Positions 34,639 through 43,244 of a stretch of DNA of 64,000 nt are shown in pieces. The notes under the pieces were generated by a model, which saw only the letters and a program-made list of their open reading frames with translations, searched no databases and was not told the origin of the DNA. Location: the NCBI GenBank assembly GCA_001724275.1, contig MEDZ01000003.1, positions 281,230-345,229 on the forward strand, read 5' to 3'. A program made the translations under genes and the position numbers. The number at the start of each line of letters is the position of its first letter. Position 1 is the first letter of the stretch. Source of the DNA: Gemmatimonadetes bacterium SCN 70-22. GTDB taxonomy: Bacteria > Gemmatimonadota > Gemmatimonadetes > Gemmatimonadales > Gemmatimonadaceae.

Positions 34639-34847
34639 CCCCGACCCCGGCTCATGACGCGGGGCACGGGTCCACTCATCGTGTGGATCCCGGGGCGCGG
34701 CTGGTGATCGAGTTCATGATCCGCGAGATTCCCAATCGCACGGACCGCCCGGCGAAGCACCCGACTCTCGTGCACCGGGCGCTGACGGGAACGACGCCCT
34801 GGTAGCGCCGGGCGCCGCCCTGCGGCGGAACCAAGCGGAGGAGAGCG
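34639..34847. other. Intergenic region before the PP2C gene with a possible 40-codon frame
   Basis: A GTG at 34683 opens a 40-codon frame ending in TAG at 34803-34805. Its predicted product starts VDPGARLVIEFMIREIPNR. It has no ribosome binding site and no recognised relative, so I do not call it a gene. Near 34810-34830 there is a small GCCGCC/GGCGGC-type inverted repeat. A good GGAGGAG ribosome binding site lies just before the PP2C start. Confidence 0.4.
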
Positions 34848-35753
34848 ATGGCCAGACGCGACGTGCAGGGCGGGCTCCCGGCGGTGCGCAAGCCCACGGA
34901 CGAGGAGATCGACGTCTTCGGCCTGACGCATCCCGGCAAGGTGCGGCCGGAGAACCAGGATCACTTCATGGTGGCGTCGCTGCACCGCCAGATGCGGGTG
35001 CACCTGACGAGCCTCCCCGCGCTGGCCGGGGCGACGCGGGACACCAACCGGCTCGCCTTCCTGGCGATGGTCGCCGACGGGGTGGGGGGAGGGGACGCGG
35101 GCGAGGAGGCCTCGCGTTTCGCCCTCGAGGCGATCACGGGGTTCGTGAGCAACAGCGCGCACTGCTTCTACACCGCCGACGCGAGCAACGACGACGAGTT
35201 CCGGGCGACGCTCGAATCGGCGGCGCTGCGCGTGCACGAGGAGCTGAACCGGCGCAGCGCCCAGCTCCCGGGGCGGCGCGGCATGGCCACCACGCTCACC
35301 CTCTTCCTTGGTGTGTGGCCGCGCATCTACCTCCTGCAGGTGGGCGATTCGCGGTACTACTTCCTGCGCGACGGCCAGCTGACGCAGGTCTCGCGCGACC
35401 AGACGATGGCGCAGGAGCTGATCGACATGGGCGTCCTGACGCGCGGCGACACGAAGGCGAGCCGGCTGTCGAACATCCTCTCCAGCGCCATTGGCGGGAC
35501 GCAGAGCGCCCCGGTCGTGACCGGGGTGGAGAACGACTGGGACACGACCCACCTGTTGTGCAGCGACGGGCTGACGAAGCACGTGAGCGACGAGCGCATC
35601 CGCGAGCGCCTGCTGGCCATGACCTCGGCGCGCGAGGTGTGCGAGCAGCTGGTGCAGGATGCGCTCGACGGCGGGGGACGGGACAACATCACCGTCGTGG
35701 TCATGCGGGCCGTGCGCCGCGACGGGGGTGGCGGCGGCGATGAGGGTCGTTAG
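34848..35753 (+). CDS. PP2C-family serine/threonine protein phosphatase
   Basis: The 301-residue metal-dependent phosphatase shows the PPM motifs: GLTHPGKVRPENQDHF (metal Asp), MVADGVGGGDAGEEAS, GMATTLTLFLGV, VGDSRYYFLRDGQLTQVS, LLCSDGLTKHVSD and GGRDNITVVVM. It is soluble with no membrane segment. It would reverse phosphorylation by Hanks-type kinases, and two such kinases are encoded at 48.9-52.6 kb, though not adjacent. A GGAGGAG ribosome binding site precedes the ATG. The TAG stop codon lies within a CGTTAGG heptamer at 35748-35754. Confidence 0.95.
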   Translation: MARRDVQGGLPAVRKPTDEEIDVFGLTHPGKVRPENQDHFMVASLHRQMRVHLTSLPALAGATRDTNRLAFLAMVADGVGGGDAGEEASRFALEAITGFVSNSAHCFYTADASNDDEFRATLESAALRVHEELNRRSAQLPGRRGMATTLTLFLGVWPRIYLLQVGDSRYYFLRDGQLTQVSRDQTMAQELIDMGVLTRGDTKASRLSNILSSAIGGTQSAPVVTGVENDWDTTHLLCSDGLTKHVSDERIRERLLAMTSAREVCEQLVQDALDGGGRDNITVVVMRAVRRDGGGGGDEGR

Positions 35754-35801
35754 GCGGCGGACGGGAGCGAGGGTGCCGCGGCCGGGGCGACGCGCACGAC
35801 G

Positions 35802-37139
35802 CTACAAGGCCATGGCCGCCAGCGTGCCGATGATGCCCACGGCGAGGAGGGCGACGAACCCGCGCGCCGCGAAGGCGAGCCACCGGGTGTAGGGGACCCC
35901 CGCCGCCAGCAGGATGGCCATCAGCGCCCCGTTGGTCGGGGTCAGGAGCTCGGTGAGCCCGGCGCCCGTCTCGTACGCCATGACGGTGGCCTGGCGCGAG
36001 AGGGCGAGGAGGTCGGAGAGCGGGACCATGACCGGCAACGTGAGCGCGGCCTGGCCACTGACGCTGGGGACGGCCACGTGGATGAGGGCGTGAATCGGGA
36101 TCATGAGGAGGGCGGCGATGGCGGGAGGGTGCCCGGCCAGCGGTGATGCGAGCCCGTGGACGATGGTGTCGATCACGCGTCCGTCGGTGAGGACGACGGA
36201 GATGCCGCGCGCGACGCCGATCAGGACGGCGGCACCGACCATCGTCTCCATCCCCTTGAGGTAGGCGGCGATCCCCTGGCTGACCCCGAGCCCCGACACC
36301 ACGCCGATCACGACGGCGGCGAGGAAGAAGAGGGCCGAGAGCTCGTTGAAGCCGAAGTCGAAGCGGAGGACCCCGACGACGTAGGTGACGAGCGCGACGA
36401 GCGTCAGGGTGACGGCGAGGGCATCCCGCCGGGTGAACGGGTCGGGCAATGCCTCGTCGTGCCCGGCGCCGGGCGCCGAGCGGTGTCGGAGGGCGTGGCG
36501 CATCGTCCAGGCGATCCACGCGGCCAGCCCCACGGCGAGCATCGCCAGGCGCAATCCGGCGCCCGAGAGGAGGGGGAGCTGGGCGAGCTTGAGGGCGATC
36601 CCGGCCTGGAACGGGTTGGTGGGGCCGTACGCGGATCCGACCGCCGCCGCCCCGGCGCTGGCGGCCACCATCGTGAGCGCATCGACGCCGAGTCCGCGCC
36701 CCAGGACGAGGAGGACCGGGACGAGGGCGATGATCTCCTCCTGCATGTTCTCCATGGCCCCGAACGTCGCGAAGATGACCGCGACCACGGGGATGGCCCA
36801 GATTCCGCGTCCCCGGAAGCGCCGGACGATGGCCTGGGCGCCGCGCGCGAGCGCCCCCAACTGCTCCACCAGGGCGAAGGCGCCGCCGACGAAGAGGATC
36901 GAGACGATGACCTCCGCTCCCTCGACCAGGCCCCGCGGAACGGCGACCAGGGCGCCTAACGGGCCGACCGGCGTCGGCTGCACGCGCTGGTAGGTCCCGG
37001 CGACCACCAGGCGGCGCCCGGTGGCGGGGTCGTCGCGCCGCTCGTACTCGCCGGCGGGGAGGACCCACGTGAGCACGGCGGCGATGACGATCCCCAGCAG
37101 GAGGAGCACCACCGGGTGCGGAAGGCGAAGGCGCGACAT
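35802..37139 (-). CDS. YfcC/DcuC-type membrane permease
   Basis: The 445-residue polytopic protein has about 12 hydrophobic helices. Family features are the opening HPVVLLLLGIVIAAVLTWVLPAGEYER in two parts, the FGAMENMQEEIIAL helix, GSAYGPTNPFQAG and the C-terminal VPSVSGQAALTLPVMVPLSDLL and TPTNGALMAILLAAGV. Members of this DcuC/YfcC superfamily are secondary carriers, often for dicarboxylates, arginine-ornithine or peptides. The substrate here is unknown. The ATG at 37139 is preferred over 37229 because it starts at the first membrane helix. It converges with the PP2C gene and diverges from the oxidoreductase at 37.3 kb. Confidence 0.9.
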   Translation of the reverse strand: MSRLRLPHPVVLLLLGIVIAAVLTWVLPAGEYERRDDPATGRRLVVAGTYQRVQPTPVGPLGALVAVPRGLVEGAEVIVSILFVGGAFALVEQLGALARGAQAIVRRFRGRGIWAIPVVAVIFATFGAMENMQEEIIALVPVLLVLGRGLGVDALTMVAASAGAAAVGSAYGPTNPFQAGIALKLAQLPLLSGAGLRLAMLAVGLAAWIAWTMRHALRHRSAPGAGHDEALPDPFTRRDALAVTLTLVALVTYVVGVLRFDFGFNELSALFFLAAVVIGVVSGLGVSQGIAAYLKGMETMVGAAVLIGVARGISVVLTDGRVIDTIVHGLASPLAGHPPAIAALLMIPIHALIHVAVPSVSGQAALTLPVMVPLSDLLALSRQATVMAYETGAGLTELLTPTNGALMAILLAAGVPYTRWLAFAARGFVALLAVGIIGTLAAMAL

Positions 37140-37314
37140 GAGGGGTGTGGTGAGGCGGGAAGGGTGACGCGTCGGCCCGCACGATCCGATGCGGGGGGAA
37201 ATGTGGCACCGGATGCGCCAGCCCTCCACACCCGCTCGTCCTCTTCCGGCTCACCGGCACCGCCCGCACATTCCGCCGGTCACCGCCCCTCGACACCTCA
37301 CCCCCTGCTCCGCC

Positions 37315-38547
37315 ATGCCCCTCGGGATCGGTTTCATCGGCTCGGGCTTCAACACGCGCTTCCACATCCAGGGGTGGCGCGGCGTGCGTGATGCCGACGT
37401 CCGTGGGGTCTGGAGCCCCAACGCGCGCAATGCCGCCAGCGCCGCCCGCCTCGCGCAGGAATGCGACGTCGGCGCCGCCAAGCCCTACAAGAGTATTGCC
37501 GCCATGGTCGCCGACCCGGCAATCGATGCCATCTGGCTGTGCGGTCCCAACCATGCGCGCATCGAGAACGTCGAGGAGATCGTCGACACCATCAAGCGCG
37601 GCAAGGGGACGCTCAAGGGCATCGCGTGCGAGAAGCCGCTGGCCCGCAACGTCGCCGAGGCGAAGGCGGTGCAGAAGATGGTGGCGTCGGTGGGGCTGGC
37701 GACCGGCTATCTCGAGAACCAGCTCTTCGCGCCCCACGTGGAGGCGGGGCGCGCGCTGCTGTGGGCGCGCGGTGCCGCAACCACCGGGCGCCCGTACCTG
37801 GCGCGGGCGGCCGAGGAGCACAGCGGGCCGCACGCCCCCTGGTTCTGGCGCGGGAGCCTGCAAGGGGGCGGGGTGCTCAACGACATGATGTGCCACTCGG
37901 CGCTCGTCGTGCGGCACCTGCTCACCCGCCCGGGCGACGCGCTCGACTCGGTGAAGCCGGTCCGGGTGACGGGGCACATCGCCTCGCTCAAGTGGACGCG
38001 CCCCAGGTACGCCAGGCAGTTGAAGGCCACGATGGGGAAGGCGGTGGACTATGCCCGCGCGCCATCGGAGGACTTCGCCTCGGTGACGATCGAGTTCGAG
38101 ACCGCGGACGGGCATCGGGTGATCGGCGAGGCGAGCACGTCGTGGTCGTTCGTGGGCGCAGGATTGCGGCTGTCGGCGGAGCTGCTGGGGCCGGAGTACT
38201 CGATGCGGTGGAACTCGCTGGACAGCGGCCTGCAGCTGTTCTTCTCGCGCGCGGTGACGGGGCGTGCCGGCGAGGACCTGGTCGAGAAGCAGAACGCCGA
38301 GCAGGGGGTGATGCCGGTGGTCCCCCAGGAGTACCTCGCCTACGGCTACACCGACGAGGACCGGCACTTCGTGCGGGTCTTCCAGGGGAAGGAGGCGCCC
38401 CGCCTCACCTTCGCCGACGGGGTGGAGGTGGTGAGGCTCCTGATGACGGCGTATGCGAGCGCGGAGCAGGGGAAGACGCTCGCCTTCCCCGCGCGCGGCG
38501 TCGACACGTTCATCCCGGCGGTCGCGCGCGGGACGTGGAAGCCGTAG
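37315..38547 (+). CDS. Gfo/Idh/MocA-family oxidoreductase (cytosolic)
   Basis: The 410-residue NAD(P)-dependent sugar oxidoreductase has a Rossmann N-terminus (GIGFIGSGFNTRFHIQGWRGV), the conserved CEKPLARN motif with the catalytic Lys, and a C-terminal alpha/beta domain (SGPHAPWFWRGSLQGGGVL). There is no signal peptide. The family oxidises or reduces hydroxyl groups of sugars, inositols and related compounds. It is followed after 3 bp by a secreted amidohydrolase, so the two are co-transcribed. The substrate is unknown. Confidence 0.92.
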   Translation: MPLGIGFIGSGFNTRFHIQGWRGVRDADVRGVWSPNARNAASAARLAQECDVGAAKPYKSIAAMVADPAIDAIWLCGPNHARIENVEEIVDTIKRGKGTLKGIACEKPLARNVAEAKAVQKMVASVGLATGYLENQLFAPHVEAGRALLWARGAATTGRPYLARAAEEHSGPHAPWFWRGSLQGGGVLNDMMCHSALVVRHLLTRPGDALDSVKPVRVTGHIASLKWTRPRYARQLKATMGKAVDYARAPSEDFASVTIEFETADGHRVIGEASTSWSFVGAGLRLSAELLGPEYSMRWNSLDSGLQLFFSRAVTGRAGEDLVEKQNAEQGVMPVVPQEYLAYGYTDEDRHFVRVFQGKEAPRLTFADGVEVVRLLMTAYASAEQGKTLAFPARGVDTFIPAVARGTWKP

Positions 38548-38550
38548 GCG

Positions 38551-40050
38551 GTGCTGCGCCCGTTGCCCATCACGCGACTCACCGTGGACTGCCCCACGAT
38601 TCCGCCCATCCGGCGCTCCATCGCGCGCCGGCACGCCGCCCTTCACCTGGCCGTCGTCGCCGCGCTCGCCCTCCCCTCGAGCATGGGGGCCCAGCGCCCC
38701 ACGCTCTCCCCGCCGGCGCGCCAGTACGTCAGCGTCGACACGGCGATCCTCGCCCTCACCAACGCGCGGGTGATCGACGGAACGGGGGCGCCGGCGCGCG
38801 AGGGACAGACCCTCCTGGTGCGCAACGGCCGCATCGAGGCGGTGGGGCCGGCGCGGGCGGTCGCCATCCCGGCAGGGGCACAGGTCATGGACCTCGCCGG
38901 CAAGAGCGTGATCCCCGGCCTGGTGATGGTCCACGAGCACCTGTTCTATCCGGTGGGCCCCGGCGTGTACGGCAACCTTTCGGAGTCGTTCGTGCGATTG
39001 TACCTGGCGGGAGGGGTCACCTCCATGCGCACGGGCGGCAACATGAACGGATACGGCGAGCTCAACATCGCCAAGGCGATCGCCCGCGGCGACAAGGCGG
39101 GACCGTGGATCGACGCCACGGCGCCATACGTGAACGGTCCCAACCCGTTCGGGCAGATGCAGGCGCTCACCACCGCGGCCGAGGCGCGGCGCTTCGTGGA
39201 CTTCTGGGCCGACCAGGGGGCGACGTCGTTCAAGGCGTACATGCAGGTGTCGCGGGAGGTCCTGGGGGCGGCCATCGCGCGGGCGCACGACCGCGGCCTC
39301 AAGGTGACCGGACACCTCTGCTCGGTGACCTATCGCGAGGCGGCTGCGTTAGGCATCGACGACCTCGAGCACGGCTTCCTGGCCGCCTCCGACTTCGTGG
39401 CCGACAAGGAGCCGGATCGCTGTCCCGGACAGGGACGGGGACAGCAGTCGGTGAACGCGACCGATACGTCGTCCGCCGAGTTCACGTCCCTCGTCGCGGA
39501 GCTGGTCCGGCGCAAGGTTGCCATCACCTCGACCCTCACTGTCTTCGAGACGTTCACCCCCGGGCGTCCCCTCCCTCCGGGGGTGGACGTCCTCCTCCCC
39601 GAGTTGCGCGAGGCGTACCTCCAGCAGCACGCCCGCGTCGCGCGCCTGCCGCAGTCGATCTACGCCACGCTCTTCCCCAAGGCGATGGCAATGGAGCTCG
39701 CCTTCGTGCGCGCCGGCGGGCTGCTGGTGGCGGGCACCGATCCCACGGGCGGCGGCGGCGTCATCGCGGGCTACTCCAACCAGCGCGCGCTCGAGCTCCT
39801 GGTCGAGGCGGGGCTGTCGCCCGTGGAAGCGATCAAGGTCGGGACGCTGAACGGCGCCACCTACCTGGGGCGCGACGCGCTGGTCGGGTCGATCGCCCCT
39901 GGGAAGCAGGCCGATCTCGTGATCGTGAACGGCGACCCGTCGGCACGCATCGCCGACGTGCGGAACGTGGAGCTGGTGTTCAAGCAGGGGGTCGGCTACG
40001 ACCCGCACAAGCTGATCGACTCGGTGAAGGGGAAGGTCGGATTGTACTGA
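38551..40050 (+). CDS. Secreted amidohydrolase (second copy of the superfamily)
   Basis: The 499-residue metal-dependent hydrolase starts at a GTG 3 bp after the oxidoreductase stop and has a signal region ending near ALPSSMGAQ. Metal-site motifs are MVHEHLF, the lysine strand SFKAYMQV, TGHLC, DLEHGF and GTDPTG. The ARVIDGTGAPAREGQTLLVRNGR strand and GSIAPGKQADLVIVNGDP ending are typical of imidazolonepropionase-like exported enzymes. Co-transcription with the oxidoreductase suggests a shared catabolic role. It carries one of the TTA codons in a CGTTAGG heptamer (39347-39353). Confidence 0.9.
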   Translation: MLRPLPITRLTVDCPTIPPIRRSIARRHAALHLAVVAALALPSSMGAQRPTLSPPARQYVSVDTAILALTNARVIDGTGAPAREGQTLLVRNGRIEAVGPARAVAIPAGAQVMDLAGKSVIPGLVMVHEHLFYPVGPGVYGNLSESFVRLYLAGGVTSMRTGGNMNGYGELNIAKAIARGDKAGPWIDATAPYVNGPNPFGQMQALTTAAEARRFVDFWADQGATSFKAYMQVSREVLGAAIARAHDRGLKVTGHLCSVTYREAAALGIDDLEHGFLAASDFVADKEPDRCPGQGRGQQSVNATDTSSAEFTSLVAELVRRKVAITSTLTVFETFTPGRPLPPGVDVLLPELREAYLQQHARVARLPQSIYATLFPKAMAMELAFVRAGGLLVAGTDPTGGGGVIAGYSNQRALELLVEAGLSPVEAIKVGTLNGATYLGRDALVGSIAPGKQADLVIVNGDPSARIADVRNVELVFKQGVGYDPHKLIDSVKGKVGLY

Positions 40051-40169
40051 CGCCGAGCGCGCTGGTGAGCCGGAACCTCGGCGGCATCGGCGACACGACG
40101 ACGCTCCCCCTCGCTATCGTTCACGGTAGGCGCGCCGCGCGCCATCCCGATCGTCTCTCAGCCTTCCAC

Positions 40170-41192
40170 GTGCCAAGCCTTCGACGCATTCGCCAGTTCG
40201 TGGCCGGGTCGCTCTCGACCGCGCTCCCGGTCACGCTTCCGGTCGCGCTCCTCACCGGTTGCCTCATGGGCCCCTCCAGCGCGCTGAGCGGCGGGCCGAT
40301 CGGGCGCGCCCCCGACTTGCGCGAGGCGGCGCTCCTCCCGGAGCCCGATTCGACGCGCGGCACCGGCTTCACCATCATCGCCAACCGGCGCGACATCCTC
40401 GAGGAGTCTCGGGTCGAGCTCAACGCCGCCGCGCGCGCGTATGAACGCCTCTTGGGCGCTCGCCCGGCGGACGGGGCCATCCGGCTGACGAGCGATGACC
40501 GTCAGGTACATGTCGTCATCCGCGGTGCTCGTCCGCAGCCCACCGCCTTCGTCGCGTCGCTCGGCCGCGAGGCGCGCGGGCGCCCTCTCCTGCCGGAGGC
40601 GATGCGGATCGCCAACGATGTGGTGCTGGCCATGTCGCACGAGTGGCTGTCGAGCGCGGTGCACGACCTCGTCCCGGGCGACACGTCGAGTGCGGGATGG
40701 ATGGCGCGCGCGAGCGTCCCGGCGTGGCTGCGTGCCGGCCTGCTGCTCGGCGTCGCCGAGAACGCGACGCGCGAACGCTGGCTGGTACAGCTGGCGCGAC
40801 AGCGCGATTCGCTCCCGTCGGTCGCCGAGATGCTGCGCTCCGAGGGGTGCGATGCTTGCCTGGCGTCCTTCGCGCGACTCGCGAGGCAAGGTGGCGCAGT
40901 GGATAATGCGGCCGATCCCCTCACCGAGGACGTGTTTCCGGCGGCGCGGCGCGGGCGCGCGGAGGCGATGGACGCGCGCGAGCGCCTCCTGGCCTCGACC
41001 TACTCGCTCGTGCTCTTCATGTCTCGCCGCGAGGGGCCGGAGTTCATGCGGGCCCTGGTCGCCGCCGCAGTCGCCGGGGGCGACGTGAGTGCCGCGTTAG
41101 GCACGGCGCGTTCCTTCACCGCCGACCCGGGCGACATCGACCGGCAATGGCGGGTGTGGCTGGCCTCGTTCGCCAATTCCGGCCGACAGTAG
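40170..41192 (+). CDS. Lipoprotein resembling a degenerate gluzincin-type peptidase
   Basis: The 340-residue protein starts at a GTG and has a lipobox in VALLTGC. It has two elements that resemble the peptidase MA-like family: a helix with SHEWLSSAVH, where a zinc motif HExxH would be expected, and PAWLRAGLLLGVAE, a variant of the usual PxWLxEGLAEY. The zinc motif is broken because the second histidine is seven residues after HE instead of two, and the downstream glutamate pattern is altered. It may be an inactive relative with a binding or structural role. The function is inferred weakly. It is transcribed in the same direction as the amidohydrolase, 119 bp after it. Confidence 0.7.
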   Translation: MPSLRRIRQFVAGSLSTALPVTLPVALLTGCLMGPSSALSGGPIGRAPDLREAALLPEPDSTRGTGFTIIANRRDILEESRVELNAAARAYERLLGARPADGAIRLTSDDRQVHVVIRGARPQPTAFVASLGREARGRPLLPEAMRIANDVVLAMSHEWLSSAVHDLVPGDTSSAGWMARASVPAWLRAGLLLGVAENATRERWLVQLARQRDSLPSVAEMLRSEGCDACLASFARLARQGGAVDNAADPLTEDVFPAARRGRAEAMDARERLLASTYSLVLFMSRREGPEFMRALVAAAVAGGDVSAALGTARSFTADPGDIDRQWRVWLASFANSGRQ

Positions 41193-41252
41193 CCGCTCCG
41201 GCGCTGCGTCGCCGACGGCTCGCTGCGCCATTCACCCCTTCCCGCCCCGGCC

Positions 41253-41705
41253 ATGCCCTCCGTCTTCACTCCCGATCGCGAAGCCGAGTTGCGCACGCGC
41301 GTCGCGCGCCTGTCGCCCGATGCGCCCGCGCAGTTCGGGACGCTGAACGCCCCGCGGATGATCTGTCACCTCATCGACGCCTATCGAAACGCGCTCGGTG
41401 AGAATCCGACCCGGTGGAAGAAGGGGGTGCTGAGCACTCCGGTCATGCGGTGGCTCATTCTCTACGTCATCCCGTTTCCCAAGGGGAAGGCGCAGACGGC
41501 GCGAAGCTTCCTCGCGACGCAGCCCGCCGACTGGGCGGCCGACGTGGCACGCTGGAACGAGCTCCTCACGCGCATCGTGGCGATGGGCAAGGATCCCTCG
41601 CCGCGCTGGGACCTGCATCCGCTCTTTGGCCCCCTCTCCACCAGGGACTGGGGGACGCTGATCTACAAGCACACCGACCATCACCTGCGGCAGTTCGGGG
41701 TGTAG
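41253..41705 (+). CDS. DUF1569 (DinB-like) protein
   Basis: The 150-residue protein matches the DUF1569/DinB helical-bundle superfamily: LSPDAPAQFGTLNAPRMICHLIDAYRNAL in two parts, with the first His of the metal site in CHLIDA, a WDLHPLFGPLSTRDWGTLIYKHTDHHL core and the C-terminal HTDHHLRQFGV. Members bind divalent metal through a His triad and act as thiol-dependent S-transferases or in stress response. There is no signal peptide. It ends the run of four rightward genes from 37.3 kb. Confidence 0.88.
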   Translation: MPSVFTPDREAELRTRVARLSPDAPAQFGTLNAPRMICHLIDAYRNALGENPTRWKKGVLSTPVMRWLILYVIPFPKGKAQTARSFLATQPADWAADVARWNELLTRIVAMGKDPSPRWDLHPLFGPLSTRDWGTLIYKHTDHHLRQFGV

Positions 41706-41734
41706 GGCGGCGCAGCACCGGGCGACACGCGACG

Positions 41735-41771
41735 AAGGGGTGGCCGTGCACCACGCGCACGACCACCCCTT
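41735..41771. terminator. Two-part hairpin between convergent genes
   Basis: AAGGGGTGG (41735-41743) pairs with CCACCCCTT (41763-41771), enclosing a further CGTGC/GCACG pair (41745-41749 and 41757-41761). It lies between the convergent DUF1569 and MocA genes and can terminate both. T-rich sequence follows on the plus strand (TTTCGCG). Confidence 0.65.
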
Positions 41772-41828
41772 TCGCGCCTTCGCCGGCTGCACGCTGGCGA
41801 CGCGCGCGCCCGAGGGGGTTCCGTCAGG

Positions 41829-43166
41829 CTATAGCGCCCACCCGCTGCGGTATGCCGGGAGGATCCACTCCTGCGGGATCCCCGTCGTCGTGAGCCTGCC
41901 GGTGGCGGGGTCGAGCTCGATCACCCGCCCCGAGCGGACCGCGAGGTTTCCGAGCACGATCATCTCGGTGAGCGGGCCGGCGTACCCTGCGAAGTTCGAC
42001 CCCGGCTGCGTCCCGGCGCGGATGGCCGACGTCCACTCCTTGTAGACGCCCTCGGTGCGCGGGTACTTGACCGGCGGCATCGCCTTGGCGAGGGCCGCCT
42101 GCTTCACCGGATCGCACAGTTGCGGCTCCTGCCCGTAGGTGCCGGCGATGAGGGTCCCGCGGTCGCCGATCCACAGCTGCCCGCCATCGGCATCGGGGAC
42201 CCAGGGGCGGTCCATGCCGTATTCCGCGGGGCGGGGCGGGTACAAGCTGCCGTCGCGCCAGGTGAGGGTGACCGCGGGGCGGCCATTGGCGGCCGGGAAC
42301 TCGTAGGTGATGCGCGACATCTTCGGCGCCGTCTCGGCGAAGAGCTGCGTCGACTCGGGGATGACGCGAGCGGGATACTGGAGTCCCAACACCCAGAAGG
42401 CGGCATCCATGATGTGACACGCCATGTCGCCCATCGCCCCCGTCCCGAAGTCCCACCATCCGCGCCAGTTGAAGTGCGCATAGCCCGGGTGGAAGGGGCG
42501 CTCTGCGGCGGGGCCGAGCCAGAGGTTCCAGTCCAGGTTGGGGGGGACGTAGTGCATGTCGGTGGGGCGATTGATGGCCTGGGGCCAGATGGGGCGGTTG
42601 GTCCAGAACTCGACGCGCTGGACCGTCCCGATGTGCCCGGCCTCGACGATCTCGCGCAGCTGGCGCGTCCCCTCGCCGGCGTGCCCCTGGTTCCCCATCT
42701 GCGTGACCTGCCGTGGTCGCCGGGCCGCCTCGTCCTTGAGGGCGCGCACCTCGCCCACCGTGCGGGCCAGCGGCTTCTGGCAGTAGACGTGCTTGCCCGC
42801 CTTGAGCGCCAGCATCGCCGCGGGGGCGTGCGAGTGGTCGGGGGTGGAGATCGTGACGGCGTCGACGTTGGCTCCCTCCCTGGCGAGCAGCTCGCGGTAG
42901 TCGCTGTAGCGCCGGGCTTGCGGGAAGGCCAGCGCGGCCTTTTCCAGGTTGCGGCTGTCGACGTCGCAGAGGGCGTAGATGTTCTCGTGGGCCATCCCCT
43001 TCACGTCGTTGAACCCCATCCCGCCCACGCCGATGCACGCGACGTTGAGCGTGTCCGACGGCGGGCGGTGGCCGCGCCCGAGGACGTGGCGCGGAACGAT
43101 GGTGAAGGCGGCGAGGCCGGTGGCGAGCTGGCGGACCGATTCGCGGCGGTCGATGGGGGTGGACAT
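41829..43166 (-). CDS. Exported Gfo/Idh/MocA-family oxidoreductase
   Basis: The 445-residue NAD(P)-dependent oxidoreductase carries an N-terminal export signal of Tat type (RRESVRQLATGLAAFTIVP). The Rossmann motif is CIGVGGMGFNDVKG, the catalytic Lys is in YCQKPLARTVGEV, and a long C-terminal alpha/beta domain includes FNWRGWWDFGTGAMGDMACH, a variant of the His-based active-site region. This subfamily is typical of cytoplasm-to-periplasm sugar oxidation linked to 3-keto sugars. It is separated from the MFS gene by a 78-bp gap holding a heptanucleotide repeat. The sugar substrate is inferred only from the neighbourhood. Confidence 0.9.
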   Translation of the reverse strand: MSTPIDRRESVRQLATGLAAFTIVPRHVLGRGHRPPSDTLNVACIGVGGMGFNDVKGMAHENIYALCDVDSRNLEKAALAFPQARRYSDYRELLAREGANVDAVTISTPDHSHAPAAMLALKAGKHVYCQKPLARTVGEVRALKDEAARRPRQVTQMGNQGHAGEGTRQLREIVEAGHIGTVQRVEFWTNRPIWPQAINRPTDMHYVPPNLDWNLWLGPAAERPFHPGYAHFNWRGWWDFGTGAMGDMACHIMDAAFWVLGLQYPARVIPESTQLFAETAPKMSRITYEFPAANGRPAVTLTWRDGSLYPPRPAEYGMDRPWVPDADGGQLWIGDRGTLIAGTYGQEPQLCDPVKQAALAKAMPPVKYPRTEGVYKEWTSAIRAGTQPGSNFAGYAGPLTEMIVLGNLAVRSGRVIELDPATGRLTTTGIPQEWILPAYRSGWAL

Positions 43167-43176
43167 GGGGGGCGGC

Positions 43177-43211
43177 GAGACGGGAGACGGGAGACGGGAG
43201 GTGGGAGACGG
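43177..43211. repeat. Five 7-nt tandem repeats (GAGACGG)
   Basis: The units are GAGACGG at 43177-43183, 43184-43190, 43191-43197, the variant GAGGTGG at 43198-43204, and GAGACGG at 43205-43211, followed by a run of G. The array lies in the 78-bp gap between the MFS gene and the MocA gene, 11 bp upstream of the latter's start on its sense strand. Such short arrays change copy number easily. Confidence 0.75.
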
Positions 43212-43244
43212 GGGGGGCGGGTGCGTCGTGATGCGCTCGCGGTG

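Noticed and set aside
34683-34805. A 40-codon GTG frame before the PP2C gene
   Set aside because: It has no ribosome binding site and no family resemblance, and the PP2C gene has its own clear ribosome binding site downstream.
35701-39315. Long leftward frame (1204 codons) across the permease, oxidoreductase and amidohydrolase region
   Set aside because: The translated text is arginine/proline-rich low complexity and antisense or out of phase with three clearly recognisable genes.
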